This document shows, one piece after another, positions 1 to 6,186 of a DNA stretch of 6,470 nucleotides. The position numbers and the translations under genes are program-made. The notes below the pieces were generated by a model. The model had not been told where the DNA came from, made no database searches, and worked only from the letters and a program-made list of their open reading frames with translations. The DNA is from Candidatus Woesearchaeota archaeon (GTDB lineage Archaea; Nanobdellota; Nanobdellia; Woesearchaeales; UBA11576). The DNA lies in NCBI GenBank assembly GCA_030591125.1, contig JAUVBP010000070.1:1-6470 (forward strand). Direction: 5' to 3'. The first letter of the stretch is position 1. The number at the start of each line of letters is the position of its first letter.

Positions 1-165
1 GAAGAACCCTCCCCTGCCGATATTGAACCTATACGCAGAGTGCTTCCTGAGGATCAGGCACCTACCGATAATATGGAACCTTTGCTGAGAGTGGTATCTG
101 ATGAACCAGAATATGTACAAAGGACAGGCGCTGTAGAATACGTACAAAGACAGCTGCCGGAGTAA
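1..165 (+). CDS. C-terminal end of an unidentified protein with a repetitive Pro/Glu-rich tail (5' truncated)
   Basis: Frame 1 is open from the window edge to a TAA at 163-165, giving the last 54 residues of a gene that begins outside the window. The tail is rich in Glu, Pro, Val and Arg and has no hydrophobic segment, so it is probably a flexible surface-exposed end. It is built from degenerate repeats: residues 8-14 (IEPIRRV) recur as residues 25-31 (MEPLLRV), and EYVQR occurs at 37-41 and 46-50. The stop lies 27 bp before the CHASE2 cyclase start with no room for a promoter, so the two genes are probably co-transcribed. I do not recognise the protein. In bacteria CHASE2 cyclases often sit beside FecR-domain proteins, but nothing visible in these 54 residues tests that. 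Confidence 0.7.
   Translation, partial: EEPSPADIEPIRRVLPEDQAPTDNMEPLLRVVSDEPEYVQRTGAVEYVQRQLPE
19..150 (+). repeat. Degenerate short repeats in the C-terminal coding tail
   Basis: Two 12-codon units at 19-54 and 70-105 (period 17 codons) agree at 25 of 36 bases and share the pattern (D/N)-(I/M)-E-P-(I/L)-x-R-V. A second, shorter repeat encodes EYVQR at 109-123 and 136-150, with 13 of 15 bases identical and the differences in third codon positions. The series may continue to the left, outside the window. Confidence 0.55.
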
Positions 166-192
166 TCTACAAATCAGATATAGGGAATCAGG

Positions 193-2244
193 ATGCACAA
201 GTCAGTCAAGAGAATATCAAAAGCGATACCCAAGCTTGCGCTGCAGCAGATGAATCTCGTGAAGCAGCTGAAGCAGGTCAAGAGGACAAGGTTCCGTACG
301 TGTATCGGGATCGCGTTGCTTGCGGCAGTGTTGGTCTCGCTCATGTTCTCTATAGGACTATACTCCAACCTGCAGCTGAGGGTCGGCGACTATCTCTACG
401 GTGGAGGCACACCCCTCAGCAACATCGGGATAATATCTATAGATGACCGGAGCATCCAGGAGATAGGGCGGTGGCCCTGGGAAAGAGGCAACTTCACAGA
501 GCTTCTGGGTTGGCTTGGTGAGAGCAAAGTTGTAGCGTTTGATGTTGCGTTCTTTGAGGAATCTGATAAAGAGACAGACATGGCACTTGCGAGAGCAGTG
601 CACAATGCAGGTAATGTCGTGATGCCTGTAGAGTATCTTGAGTTCGAGAGAAGAGGAGACAAAGTATTCGGTGGAGATGTCATGGAGCCTGTATCACCTG
701 TCAGGAAGGCAGCAGCACAGCTTGGCTACATAAATGTCGTGACAGACTTTGATGGGGTGACGCGGGCAGCCAATACCAATATACAGGGGGATCATGTCCA
801 TTTCACACATGCCATACTGAAACAATATCTTGGCAGGGACGCAGAGACGAAGAACCGCTTCCTTGTCAACTACATAGGAAGGCCTGGCACGTATACAAGA
901 TACTCATTCAGGGATGTCCTGAACGGCAGATACGAGAAAGATGAGTTCAAGGACAAGATAATCCTGATCGGCGCTACTGCGACAGACCTTCATGACTCAT
1001 ATCTTGTCCCCACATCAGCAGGGATAGCAATGCCTGGAGTAGAGGTGCACGCCAATACAGTACAACAACTGATAACAGGCAAAGATCTCGAGGTCGCGTC
1101 TTCCGGGATGACTATCTTCATCATATTCCTTGTCGCGATAGGTGTCGCGCTGATGGTGTTCTACCTGCCGATGTTGATGTCAGCACTGCTCTCTTTCGGA
1201 GTGATCTTCCTATATGTGTTCATTGCAATCTTCGTGTTTGACACAGGAGTGATACTCAACATAGTATATGTGCCTCTTACAGCCATAGTCGCGTATGTAT
1301 CGACAATAGTATATTTCTACCTCTCTGAAAAGAAATCCAAGAAGGAAGTCATGGGTGCGTTCGGTAAGTATGTCTCAAAGGATGTCATCAAGCACATAAT
1401 GGAGAATCCTGAACGGCTGAAGCTCGGCGGTGAGAAGAGGGAGATCACAGTGTTCTTCTCAGACATAAGAGGATTCACCACGATCTCTGAGAAACTTTCA
1501 CCAGAGCAGCTTGTCACTCTCCTGAATGAATACCTCACCGAGATGACCAACATCATACTGAAACACAACGGTGTAGTCGACAAGTACATGGGAGATGCCA
1601 TAATGGCGTTCTGGAATGCGCCGCTCGACCAGCCAAAGCATGCAGAAAGGGCATGCATGACCTGCCTCGACATGGAAGACAGGCTAAAGGAACTGCAGAA
1701 AAAATGGACTGAAGAAGGCGTGCCTCCTCTTGAGATAGGTATAGGCCTCAATACAGGCTATGCAGTAGTAGGGAATATGGGAAGCTTCGACAGGTTCGAC
1801 TATACCGCAATGGGAGATACGATCAATCTAGGCGCCAGGCTCGAGAGCATAAACAAGCAGTATGGCACAAGGATAATCATAAGTAAAAGCACAAGGAAGA
1901 AAGTTGCTGAACTTCCTTTTGTCATGCGCAAGCTCGATAAGGTCATGGTGAAAGGGAAAAAAGAGCCTATCACAATATATGAACTCATATCTACCAAAGA
2001 GAACGCCAAGAAATGGTACTTTGATGTCATAGAGCACTTTGAGAAAGGCTTTGATCTATATATGAAGCAGAAGTGGGATGAAGCGATCAAGGAGTTCAAG
2101 CTCGCTGACAAGATAAAGAAAGGAGGGGACCCTCCATCGATAGCATTCATAGAGAGATGTGAGTTCTTCAAGAAAGAATCATTGCTGAAAGAGGATGTGC
2201 CTGGAAAAGACTGGGATGGTGTGTGGGTCATGAAGACGAAGTGA
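193..2244 (+). CDS. CHASE2-domain transmembrane class III adenylate cyclase
   Basis: A membrane sensor enzyme predicted to make cAMP from ATP. Order of parts in 683 residues: basic cytosolic N-terminus (1-35); TM helix about 37-57; CHASE2 extracytoplasmic sensor about 60-300, with the family-like stretches GIISIDDRSI (79-88), RWPW (93-96) and KIILIGATA (255-263); three TM helices about 306-325, 327-350 and 353-377; a cyclase-transducer linker (385-415, FGKYVS then LGGEKRE); catalytic domain about 416-598; and a TPR-like helical tail ending in KDWDGVWVM. Catalytic residues look complete: metal Asp424 (FFSDIRGFT) and Asp468, adenine-selecting Lys464 (DKYMGD) and Thr538 (DYTAMGD), and Asn545/Arg549 (NLGAR). 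Lys/Thr is the class IIIb signature. The ATG at 193 has a weak AGGG eight bases upstream; the next in-frame ATG (250) would keep all domains. Length and architecture match bacterial CHASE2 cyclases, tail included, which suggests acquisition from bacteria. It forms an apparent operon with the gene before it. The CHASE2 ligand cannot be read from sequence. Confidence 0.95.
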   Translation: MHKSVKRISKAIPKLALQQMNLVKQLKQVKRTRFRTCIGIALLAAVLVSLMFSIGLYSNLQLRVGDYLYGGGTPLSNIGIISIDDRSIQEIGRWPWERGNFTELLGWLGESKVVAFDVAFFEESDKETDMALARAVHNAGNVVMPVEYLEFERRGDKVFGGDVMEPVSPVRKAAAQLGYINVVTDFDGVTRAANTNIQGDHVHFTHAILKQYLGRDAETKNRFLVNYIGRPGTYTRYSFRDVLNGRYEKDEFKDKIILIGATATDLHDSYLVPTSAGIAMPGVEVHANTVQQLITGKDLEVASSGMTIFIIFLVAIGVALMVFYLPMLMSALLSFGVIFLYVFIAIFVFDTGVILNIVYVPLTAIVAYVSTIVYFYLSEKKSKKEVMGAFGKYVSKDVIKHIMENPERLKLGGEKREITVFFSDIRGFTTISEKLSPEQLVTLLNEYLTEMTNIILKHNGVVDKYMGDAIMAFWNAPLDQPKHAERACMTCLDMEDRLKELQKKWTEEGVPPLEIGIGLNTGYAVVGNMGSFDRFDYTAMGDTINLGARLESINKQYGTRIIISKSTRKKVAELPFVMRKLDKVMVKGKKEPITIYELISTKENAKKWYFDVIEHFEKGFDLYMKQKWDEAIKEFKLADKIKKGGDPPSIAFIERCEFFKKESLLKEDVPGKDWDGVWVMKTK

Positions 2245-2279
2245 TTGAGTATTCTGACACCCTTCACAGATGAACAAGA

Positions 2280-2287
2280 TTTATAAA
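2280..2287 (+). promoter_or_regulatory. Archaeal TATA box for the gene at 2349
   Basis: TTTATAAA lies in the 104-bp gap after the CHASE2 cyclase. Transcription would be expected to start about 25 bases downstream, near 2306-2312, giving a leader of about 40 nt before the ATG at 2349. The preceding bases (GAACAAGA) are purine-rich, as expected of a BRE. This suggests that the unknown gene can be transcribed independently of the cyclase operon, although read-through is possible because no clear T-tract follows the cyclase stop. Confidence 0.6.
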
Positions 2288-2336
2288 TGACGCCATATTA
2301 TCAATAATATTCTCATGAGTTTAGATTGTGTAATCA

Positions 2337-2342
2337 AGGGTG
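2337..2342 (+). promoter_or_regulatory. Shine-Dalgarno-like site that decides the start at 2349
   Basis: AGGGTG lies six bases before the ATG at 2349, close to the archaeal anti-SD complement (GGAGGTG). The alternative in-frame GTG at 2340 overlaps this site and would itself have no SD at proper spacing. An in-frame TAA at 2331 rules out any earlier start. Confidence 0.5.
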
Positions 2343-2348
2343 TGGGCA

Positions 2349-3287
2349 ATGGTAGAACTTAAATTCAATGTCAAGAAGCAGAATATAAGAGTATTCAATG
2401 ATATCCTTTCTGAAGAGGACTGTGAACGGAAAGTCAAGCTGAACAAGGAGAAGGCTTTCAGCATGATAGGTCGAGTGTTCGACAGGAAATCCACTGTCAG
2501 CATAACACATAAAGAAAAGAAATTCTATCCGTTCTGGCATGTGAAAGCAGAGAGCTTCATAGAGTACAAGAGGAACAGCACCTACTCATTCGATGTCGAT
2601 CCACAGGTAAGGAGCGTCACTATAGCAAGCAAGAGATTCAATATCGAAAAGGACGCGCCAGTCTGTACTGTCTCTGGGGAGGACCATTGTGTAGAGCACT
2701 ACACACAGGAGATATTGCGAGACGCTACAGATAAGGCCCTGAAAGAGAAGAAACTCACAGCATATCTCAAGAATGATAGCAGATCAATCAAGCAGACAGA
2801 AGATCTCATGGGACGGAACAAGGTGGTGTTCCCTGCAACACTAAGGGGGGCGTCGATAGCCAGAGAACTCTTCAAGGACCTGCTCAAACCAGTGCAGGCT
2901 GATAAAGTACTCACTGAGAAGATAGAGATCACAGAGATGTGCCTCTATTTCAGGCCTGCATGGGCTTTCGAGCTGACAAAAGAACCGAGCGGAAAGACCT
3001 CCGCGCTGGAGATTGATGCTCTCACAGGAGAGATCCACAAAAGCAGCGTGATCAAGAAAGAGCTCAAGGAACTCATGCCTGAGAACGTCCTGTTTGAGGT
3101 CGGTGCAGAAGTCGCAGCGATGGTGATACCCGGAGCTGCAGCTGCAGCAGTGATAGGGAAGCAGTTCCATGCACGCAAGAAGAAGAAACAGGCCATCAAG
3201 CAGATGAAAGTGAGCCAGAAAGCCTTAGCAAGGAGTGGCTCTAAGTCAAGCTCTAAGAAGAAAGGTCGGTTGTCGTTAAGAAGTTAG
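2349..3287 (+). CDS. Unrecognised protein with two PepSY-like beta units and a basic C-terminal tail
   Basis: 312 residues from ATG 2349; a GTG at 2340 in the same frame would add three residues. The gene ends with tandem stops TAG TGA. I do not recognise the family. Two related units are visible: residues 59-90 (FYPFWHV, then FDVD..V.SV) and 200-229 (YFRPAWAF, then LEIDALTGEI). The second resembles the ending of PepSY-type domains (Asp-x-x-Thr-Gly-x-Ile). Between them lies a charged helical region (about 110-195). After the second unit come a short hydrophobic Ala-rich stretch (about 254-270, around MVIPGAAAAAV) and a strongly basic Lys/Ser tail (275-312). The hydrophobic stretch could be a weak membrane anchor with positive-inside flank, and the tail could bind nucleic acid or acidic lipids. 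There is no signal peptide and no catalytic motif. It sits between two adenylate cyclases and converges on the second with a 22-bp gap. A role in the cAMP pathway is positional inference only. Confidence 0.8.
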   Translation: MVELKFNVKKQNIRVFNDILSEEDCERKVKLNKEKAFSMIGRVFDRKSTVSITHKEKKFYPFWHVKAESFIEYKRNSTYSFDVDPQVRSVTIASKRFNIEKDAPVCTVSGEDHCVEHYTQEILRDATDKALKEKKLTAYLKNDSRSIKQTEDLMGRNKVVFPATLRGASIARELFKDLLKPVQADKVLTEKIEITEMCLYFRPAWAFELTKEPSGKTSALEIDALTGEIHKSSVIKKELKELMPENVLFEVGAEVAAMVIPGAAAAAVIGKQFHARKKKKQAIKQMKVSQKALARSGSKSSSKKKGRLSLRS

Positions 3288-3288
3288 T

Positions 3289-3320
3289 GAGACCTGAATA
3301 AGTCTCCTCTCAATCTTTTT
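3289..3320. terminator. Possible terminator between convergent genes
   Basis: The 22-bp gap contains a perfect 5-bp inverted repeat, GAGAC (3289-3293) and GTCTC (3302-3306), with an 8-nt loop, usable on either strand. For the plus-strand gene it is followed by TCTTTTTCTTT starting at 3315, inside the last codons of the opposing gene; a T-tract alone is enough for archaeal termination. No comparable T-run follows on the minus strand. The stem is short, so this is tentative. Confidence 0.35.
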
Positions 3321-5958
3321 CTTTGTAATCAGGATTCCTGTTCACTTCGTAGAGACGCTGAGGCTTATCTACTCCTTTAAGCTTGACAGAATCATGACCT
3401 ATCGGCGTGAATATATATCTTTCATCATAAGAAATAAGACCCTCTGATGTATAGTGCGGTATCACAGTCTCCTTCTCATCGCGGGTCTCGGCAACTTTAC
3501 CTGTCATGAGAAGAAGGAGCGTCTCAGGACATACTGCAATCTGATCAGCATCTGCAAAACCTTCCACCCGCGAGGCAAGGTTCACAACAGGACCTACTGC
3601 AGTATAATCCGGAGAGATGCTAGCGCCCAGCTTACAGAAGTCAGCAATACCTGACGCTATCCCCATAGATACCTGCACGGGATGGCTTCGTAGATATTTC
3701 TGTGTCGCTTCACCATATCCCTTCAGGTGCTCAGGATCCTGAAAATATAATTCATTAAGGATTGCCATGCGCTCCCTGAACTGGAGCAGACATTCAACAC
3801 CTCTTGATGCATACTCGACAGGTTTTCCTTGTGCAACGATTGCCTGTGGAGGGACATCCAGATAAGGAGGTCCTACAAGCTCCATCGTACAATCACCCAT
3901 AGTCTTATCGTGCGTTATGTCAAGACCATCAGTTATCTCCCTCGCATTCTCAAAGAAAAGGTTGAGTATCGCAGTCATGTCCGCAGGATCTATGACCTCG
4001 CTCGCCTGGGTGAACCCGCATACATCAGCATACAGGACACTCATGCTGCCCCTCACAGTCTTGCCAATATCTCTCCCTTCATCTATGACACGCAAGGATA
4101 CCTTCTTCGATAGGGCGACCCTGTGCTCTCTCAGCTGCCGGTAATGCTGCGCGCATTTCCTGCTCAGGTTATTGGCAAGGATGTCAAGAGTGCTCTTCTC
4201 AAACTGGTTATGGTGTGTCTCTTTCAGTGATATCACGTTCCCGATCACCTCATCGTCAGAGGTTATCATGGCGCAATTATATTCGCCACCCCATCTGGAC
4301 CGTATCTCTGACTCTACGACTTCAGTATCATGGCTCATGAGCCTCTCAAGGTCCATCTTGTCTATCAGTTCTGCATTCATACCTACCCTCTGCCGTTTCA
4401 ACTCCCGGTCATCATGATTATCACTATCATAGAATACGATGAACATGCTGTCAATATCAAGATCGCTTATAGTCTCCGCAGACCCGTCCATCGTCGCTGA
4501 GCTGAAAGGGTTCTTGCCGAACTTGTCTTCAAGATAACGTGCAAAGCTGTCTTTCACCCTCTCGTCCTTGTATGCTGCGGCCATGTCATCGACCTGCTCG
4601 CAGAACACGTTCCAGTATTCCTTCATCTCATCAGTATCAAGTGGTTTACTCCTGTCAAAAAGGCGTGCAATCTTGGCGCCTTTCTCTATGCTATTGCCGT
4701 AACTGATGCTGACAGGCATCTCTTTCTTACGGCCTGCGAGAAGTACACCTGTCATGCCCCTTCCTTTCACGTCGAGAGGTAGACTGGTGTGTTCCACGTT
4801 TGCAAGCACATATTCTTTGAGACAGTTCAACACCTTATCTTTTACGGAATCATGCCTGTTCAGTTCAGCGTCGAGCTCAGCCCGCATGTCCTCAAGCTCT
4901 ATAATGCCTGTGAGCTGAGTACCTGTATCCGCATCAGGATTGTCCTTCTTGTACTCTATCCTGACCTTCTCATATACTTCGACAGCAAGTGAATTCATGG
5001 CAAGGTCAAAAGCCTCATCGAATGCTGAAGAGAGGAACCACCCAAAAAGATCAACATCCTTCTTCACGGTGAGGATGAAATCAGGTTGATCATCAAGGAA
5101 AGATCTCATGAAGAATTCAGGCAGAAGCTCGTACTTCTCACACACTATATCCGGATGCCTGTACCTCTGGTCCATGAATGCTGCCGCTGCGAAGTCAACA
5201 TTGAAAGTCGGTATCGCCACCTCCCTCATCATTGCCTTGACCCGAGTCTCCAGCCCTTCCCTGCTATACAGCTCTTTCACATCATCTGATTCGTCATTAA
5301 GCCTCAACTTGAACTCTGCCTTATCTGCTCGTGTCTCAGCACTTTCAGCCCTTTTCTCTGCCTCCTGTCTGGACCTTCGTCCCTCTTCTACCTCTTCAAT
5401 AAGATGCAATATCTTATCATGCAATCTTTCTATAGGACCTTCGTTCTTGAACCCCTTATTTTCTGCTTCAATGCCCTGAAGACGATAGAGCTCATCTTTC
5501 ATCTGGACTGCTGTCCGTATGACCTCCTGATGATCCTTGACAAAGGAGTCATAGTTCTCATTAGTCTCAGCAAACTCGCGCCGGGTCTCTGCCAGAGCAT
5601 TCTGTGCCTCTCCAAGCCTTGCTTCTGCTTTGCGGACATTCTTGTCTGCTTCAACATACTCCTCAGTCAGGTATGAATTCTCTCCTTCAAGCTCAGCTAT
5701 CCGCACATCTGCTTCTGCAATCCTGCGCTGGAGAGAATCATTGACTTCCAACAGCTTATTTGCTGCAGCGACTGAATCTGCCTGTGCCTGACGGATCACG
5801 TCATAGTCCCGAGCAGGAATCGACTGCGTGACTTGATCATCTGGCAGGGTAGAAGTAATACTATGTTGGATAGCAGAATCTACTGTTTTCGTTTCAGAAC
5901 TACCTTCAGGGATGACATCACTGGCCCCTCCGGAAGCTCCATCTTCAGATTTTGTCAT
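3310..5958 (-). CDS. Cytosolic coiled-coil / GAF-like class III adenylate cyclase
   Basis: 882 residues, with no TM helix or signal peptide, so probably soluble. Order: acidic Ser/Thr/Asp-rich disordered N-terminus (1-50); Glu/Ala/Arg-rich coiled coil (about 55-220, broken near 170-175); unrecognised mainly helical region (about 230-475); GAF-like region (about 500-610, with VIGNVISL at 571-578 followed by an amphipathic helix); class III cyclase domain (about 635-875). Catalytic residues look complete: metal Asp645 (YADVCGFT) and Asp689, adenine-selecting Lys685 (HDKTMGD) and Thr786 (DYTAVG), and Asn793/Arg797 (NLASR), so ATP-specific class IIIb is predicted. The catalytic domain is larger than in the CHASE2 enzyme: 72 residues instead of 45 separate Asp468/Asp689 from the next core strand (VSMGIASG here), and another insertion precedes the final strand (KGVDKPQRLYEV). 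The long coiled coil fits the dimer class III enzymes need. The start at 5958 is the only good one, since the next internal Met is residue 153. The SD is weak (GAGAG about 12 bases upstream). Its own TATA box lies near 6047. Confidence 0.93.
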   Translation of the reverse strand: MTKSEDGASGGASDVIPEGSSETKTVDSAIQHSITSTLPDDQVTQSIPARDYDVIRQAQADSVAAANKLLEVNDSLQRRIAEADVRIAELEGENSYLTEEYVEADKNVRKAEARLGEAQNALAETRREFAETNENYDSFVKDHQEVIRTAVQMKDELYRLQGIEAENKGFKNEGPIERLHDKILHLIEEVEEGRRSRQEAEKRAESAETRADKAEFKLRLNDESDDVKELYSREGLETRVKAMMREVAIPTFNVDFAAAAFMDQRYRHPDIVCEKYELLPEFFMRSFLDDQPDFILTVKKDVDLFGWFLSSAFDEAFDLAMNSLAVEVYEKVRIEYKKDNPDADTGTQLTGIIELEDMRAELDAELNRHDSVKDKVLNCLKEYVLANVEHTSLPLDVKGRGMTGVLLAGRKKEMPVSISYGNSIEKGAKIARLFDRSKPLDTDEMKEYWNVFCEQVDDMAAAYKDERVKDSFARYLEDKFGKNPFSSATMDGSAETISDLDIDSMFIVFYDSDNHDDRELKRQRVGMNAELIDKMDLERLMSHDTEVVESEIRSRWGGEYNCAMITSDDEVIGNVISLKETHHNQFEKSTLDILANNLSRKCAQHYRQLREHRVALSKKVSLRVIDEGRDIGKTVRGSMSVLYADVCGFTQASEVIDPADMTAILNLFFENAREITDGLDITHDKTMGDCTMELVGPPYLDVPPQAIVAQGKPVEYASRGVECLLQFRERMAILNELYFQDPEHLKGYGEATQKYLRSHPVQVSMGIASGIADFCKLGASISPDYTAVGPVVNLASRVEGFADADQIAVCPETLLLLMTGKVAETRDEKETVIPHYTSEGLISYDERYIFTPIGHDSVKLKGVDKPQRLYEVNRNPDYKEKD

Positions 5959-6010
5959 AGGAAAGACAATCTCTCAACAATAATTTACAATACCTACAGT
6001 AAAGCAAGTA

Positions 6011-6036
6011 TAATAGTAACTATATAGTAGTTATTA
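6011..6036. promoter_or_regulatory. Imperfect palindrome at the predicted start site (candidate operator)
   Basis: A 12-2-12 inverted repeat: the left arm TAATAGTAACTA and the complement of the right arm (TAATAACTACTA) agree at 9 of 12 positions. The core ACTATATAGT (6019-6028) is a perfect 10-bp palindrome. It sits 6 bases downstream of the TATA box, over the expected transcription start, which is a common repressor position in archaea. AT-rich sequence makes chance palindromes likely, so the operator role is inference. Confidence 0.4.
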
Positions 6037-6041
6037 GTTCC

Positions 6042-6060
6042 ATTATATAAACTTTCCCGT
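6042..6060 (-). promoter_or_regulatory. TATA box and BRE of the soluble cyclase gene
   Basis: Read on the minus strand the site is ACGGGAAAGTTTATATAAT, with TTTATATA as TATA box and the purine-rich GGGAAAG just upstream as BRE. Transcription should start near 6020-6024, leaving a leader of about 60 nt before the ATG at 5958. This is the strongest promoter-like sequence in the window. Confidence 0.7.
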
Positions 6061-6078
6061 AGCATCGCCTCTCTCAAG

Positions 6079-6090
6079 AACTATATGTAG
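6079..6090. repeat. Second copy of the palindrome core, upstream of the TATA box
   Basis: AACTATATGTAG here matches AACTATATAGTAG at 6018-6030 except for one deleted base. The copies lie 61 bp apart, about six helical turns, on opposite sides of the TATA box at 6042-6052. A paired binding site for a dimeric regulator is possible; chance is also possible in this AT-rich gap. Confidence 0.35.
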
Positions 6091-6104
6091 AAAATGTTTA
6101 TATG
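6090..6104 (+). promoter_or_regulatory. Possible plus-strand TATA box with no gene downstream
   Basis: GAAAATGTTTATATG reads on the plus strand as a BRE-like element followed by TTTATATG. A start near 6125 would run antisense into the 3' end of the gene at 6187-6470, or stop at the T-run at 6167-6171 to give a short RNA of roughly 45 nt. On the minus strand the same bases read ATATAAAC and could serve instead as a second upstream promoter for the soluble cyclase. Confidence 0.25.
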
Positions 6105-6140
6105 TCTTATTTTTAGGTTTTCACGGAAAAACTTGTCAGT

Positions 6141-6163
6141 CTTAAAAAAACGTAAGAAAAAGC
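6141..6163 (-). terminator. T-tract terminator of the minus-strand gene at the right edge
   Basis: On the minus strand, 24 to 46 bases after the stop at 6187, the sequence reads GCTTTTTCTTACGTTTTTTT. Two T-runs without a strong hairpin (only a 4-bp CTTA/TAAG stem) are typical of archaeal termination. It separates this gene from the soluble cyclase promoter, so the two same-strand genes are probably separate transcripts. Confidence 0.5.
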
Positions 6164-6186
6164 TTATTTTTGTTTATTAAACCTGT

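Noticed and set aside
1317..2267. Minus-strand open frames of 144 and 155 residues opposite the CHASE2 cyclase
   Set aside because: They lie wholly or mostly opposite a clearly conserved coding sequence, have Ser/Phe-rich low-quality composition, and have no start signals.
2315..2362. Short upstream ORF (15 codons, ATG at 2315) overlapping the start of the unknown gene
   Set aside because: It has no SD, would lie almost at the predicted transcription start, and its sequence is not protein-like; most likely chance.
3135..3148. Perfect 14-bp palindrome GCTGCAGCTGCAGC
   Set aside because: It lies inside coding sequence and is explained by a run of alanine codons (GCT/GCA).
5108..5479. Plus-strand 123-residue open frame opposite the soluble cyclase
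   Set aside because: It is the antisense of the coiled-coil coding region; the Ser/Leu-rich translation is what results from reading Glu/Ala/Arg codons backwards.
193..5958. The two cyclases as products of a local gene duplication
   Set aside because: They share only catalytic motifs; sensor regions, insertions and flanking sequence in the catalytic domain differ throughout.
5959..6186. CRP-type cAMP receptor site (TGTGA-N6-TCACA) in the gap upstream of the soluble cyclase
   Set aside because: I looked for it because of the cyclases; no matching inverted pair is present.
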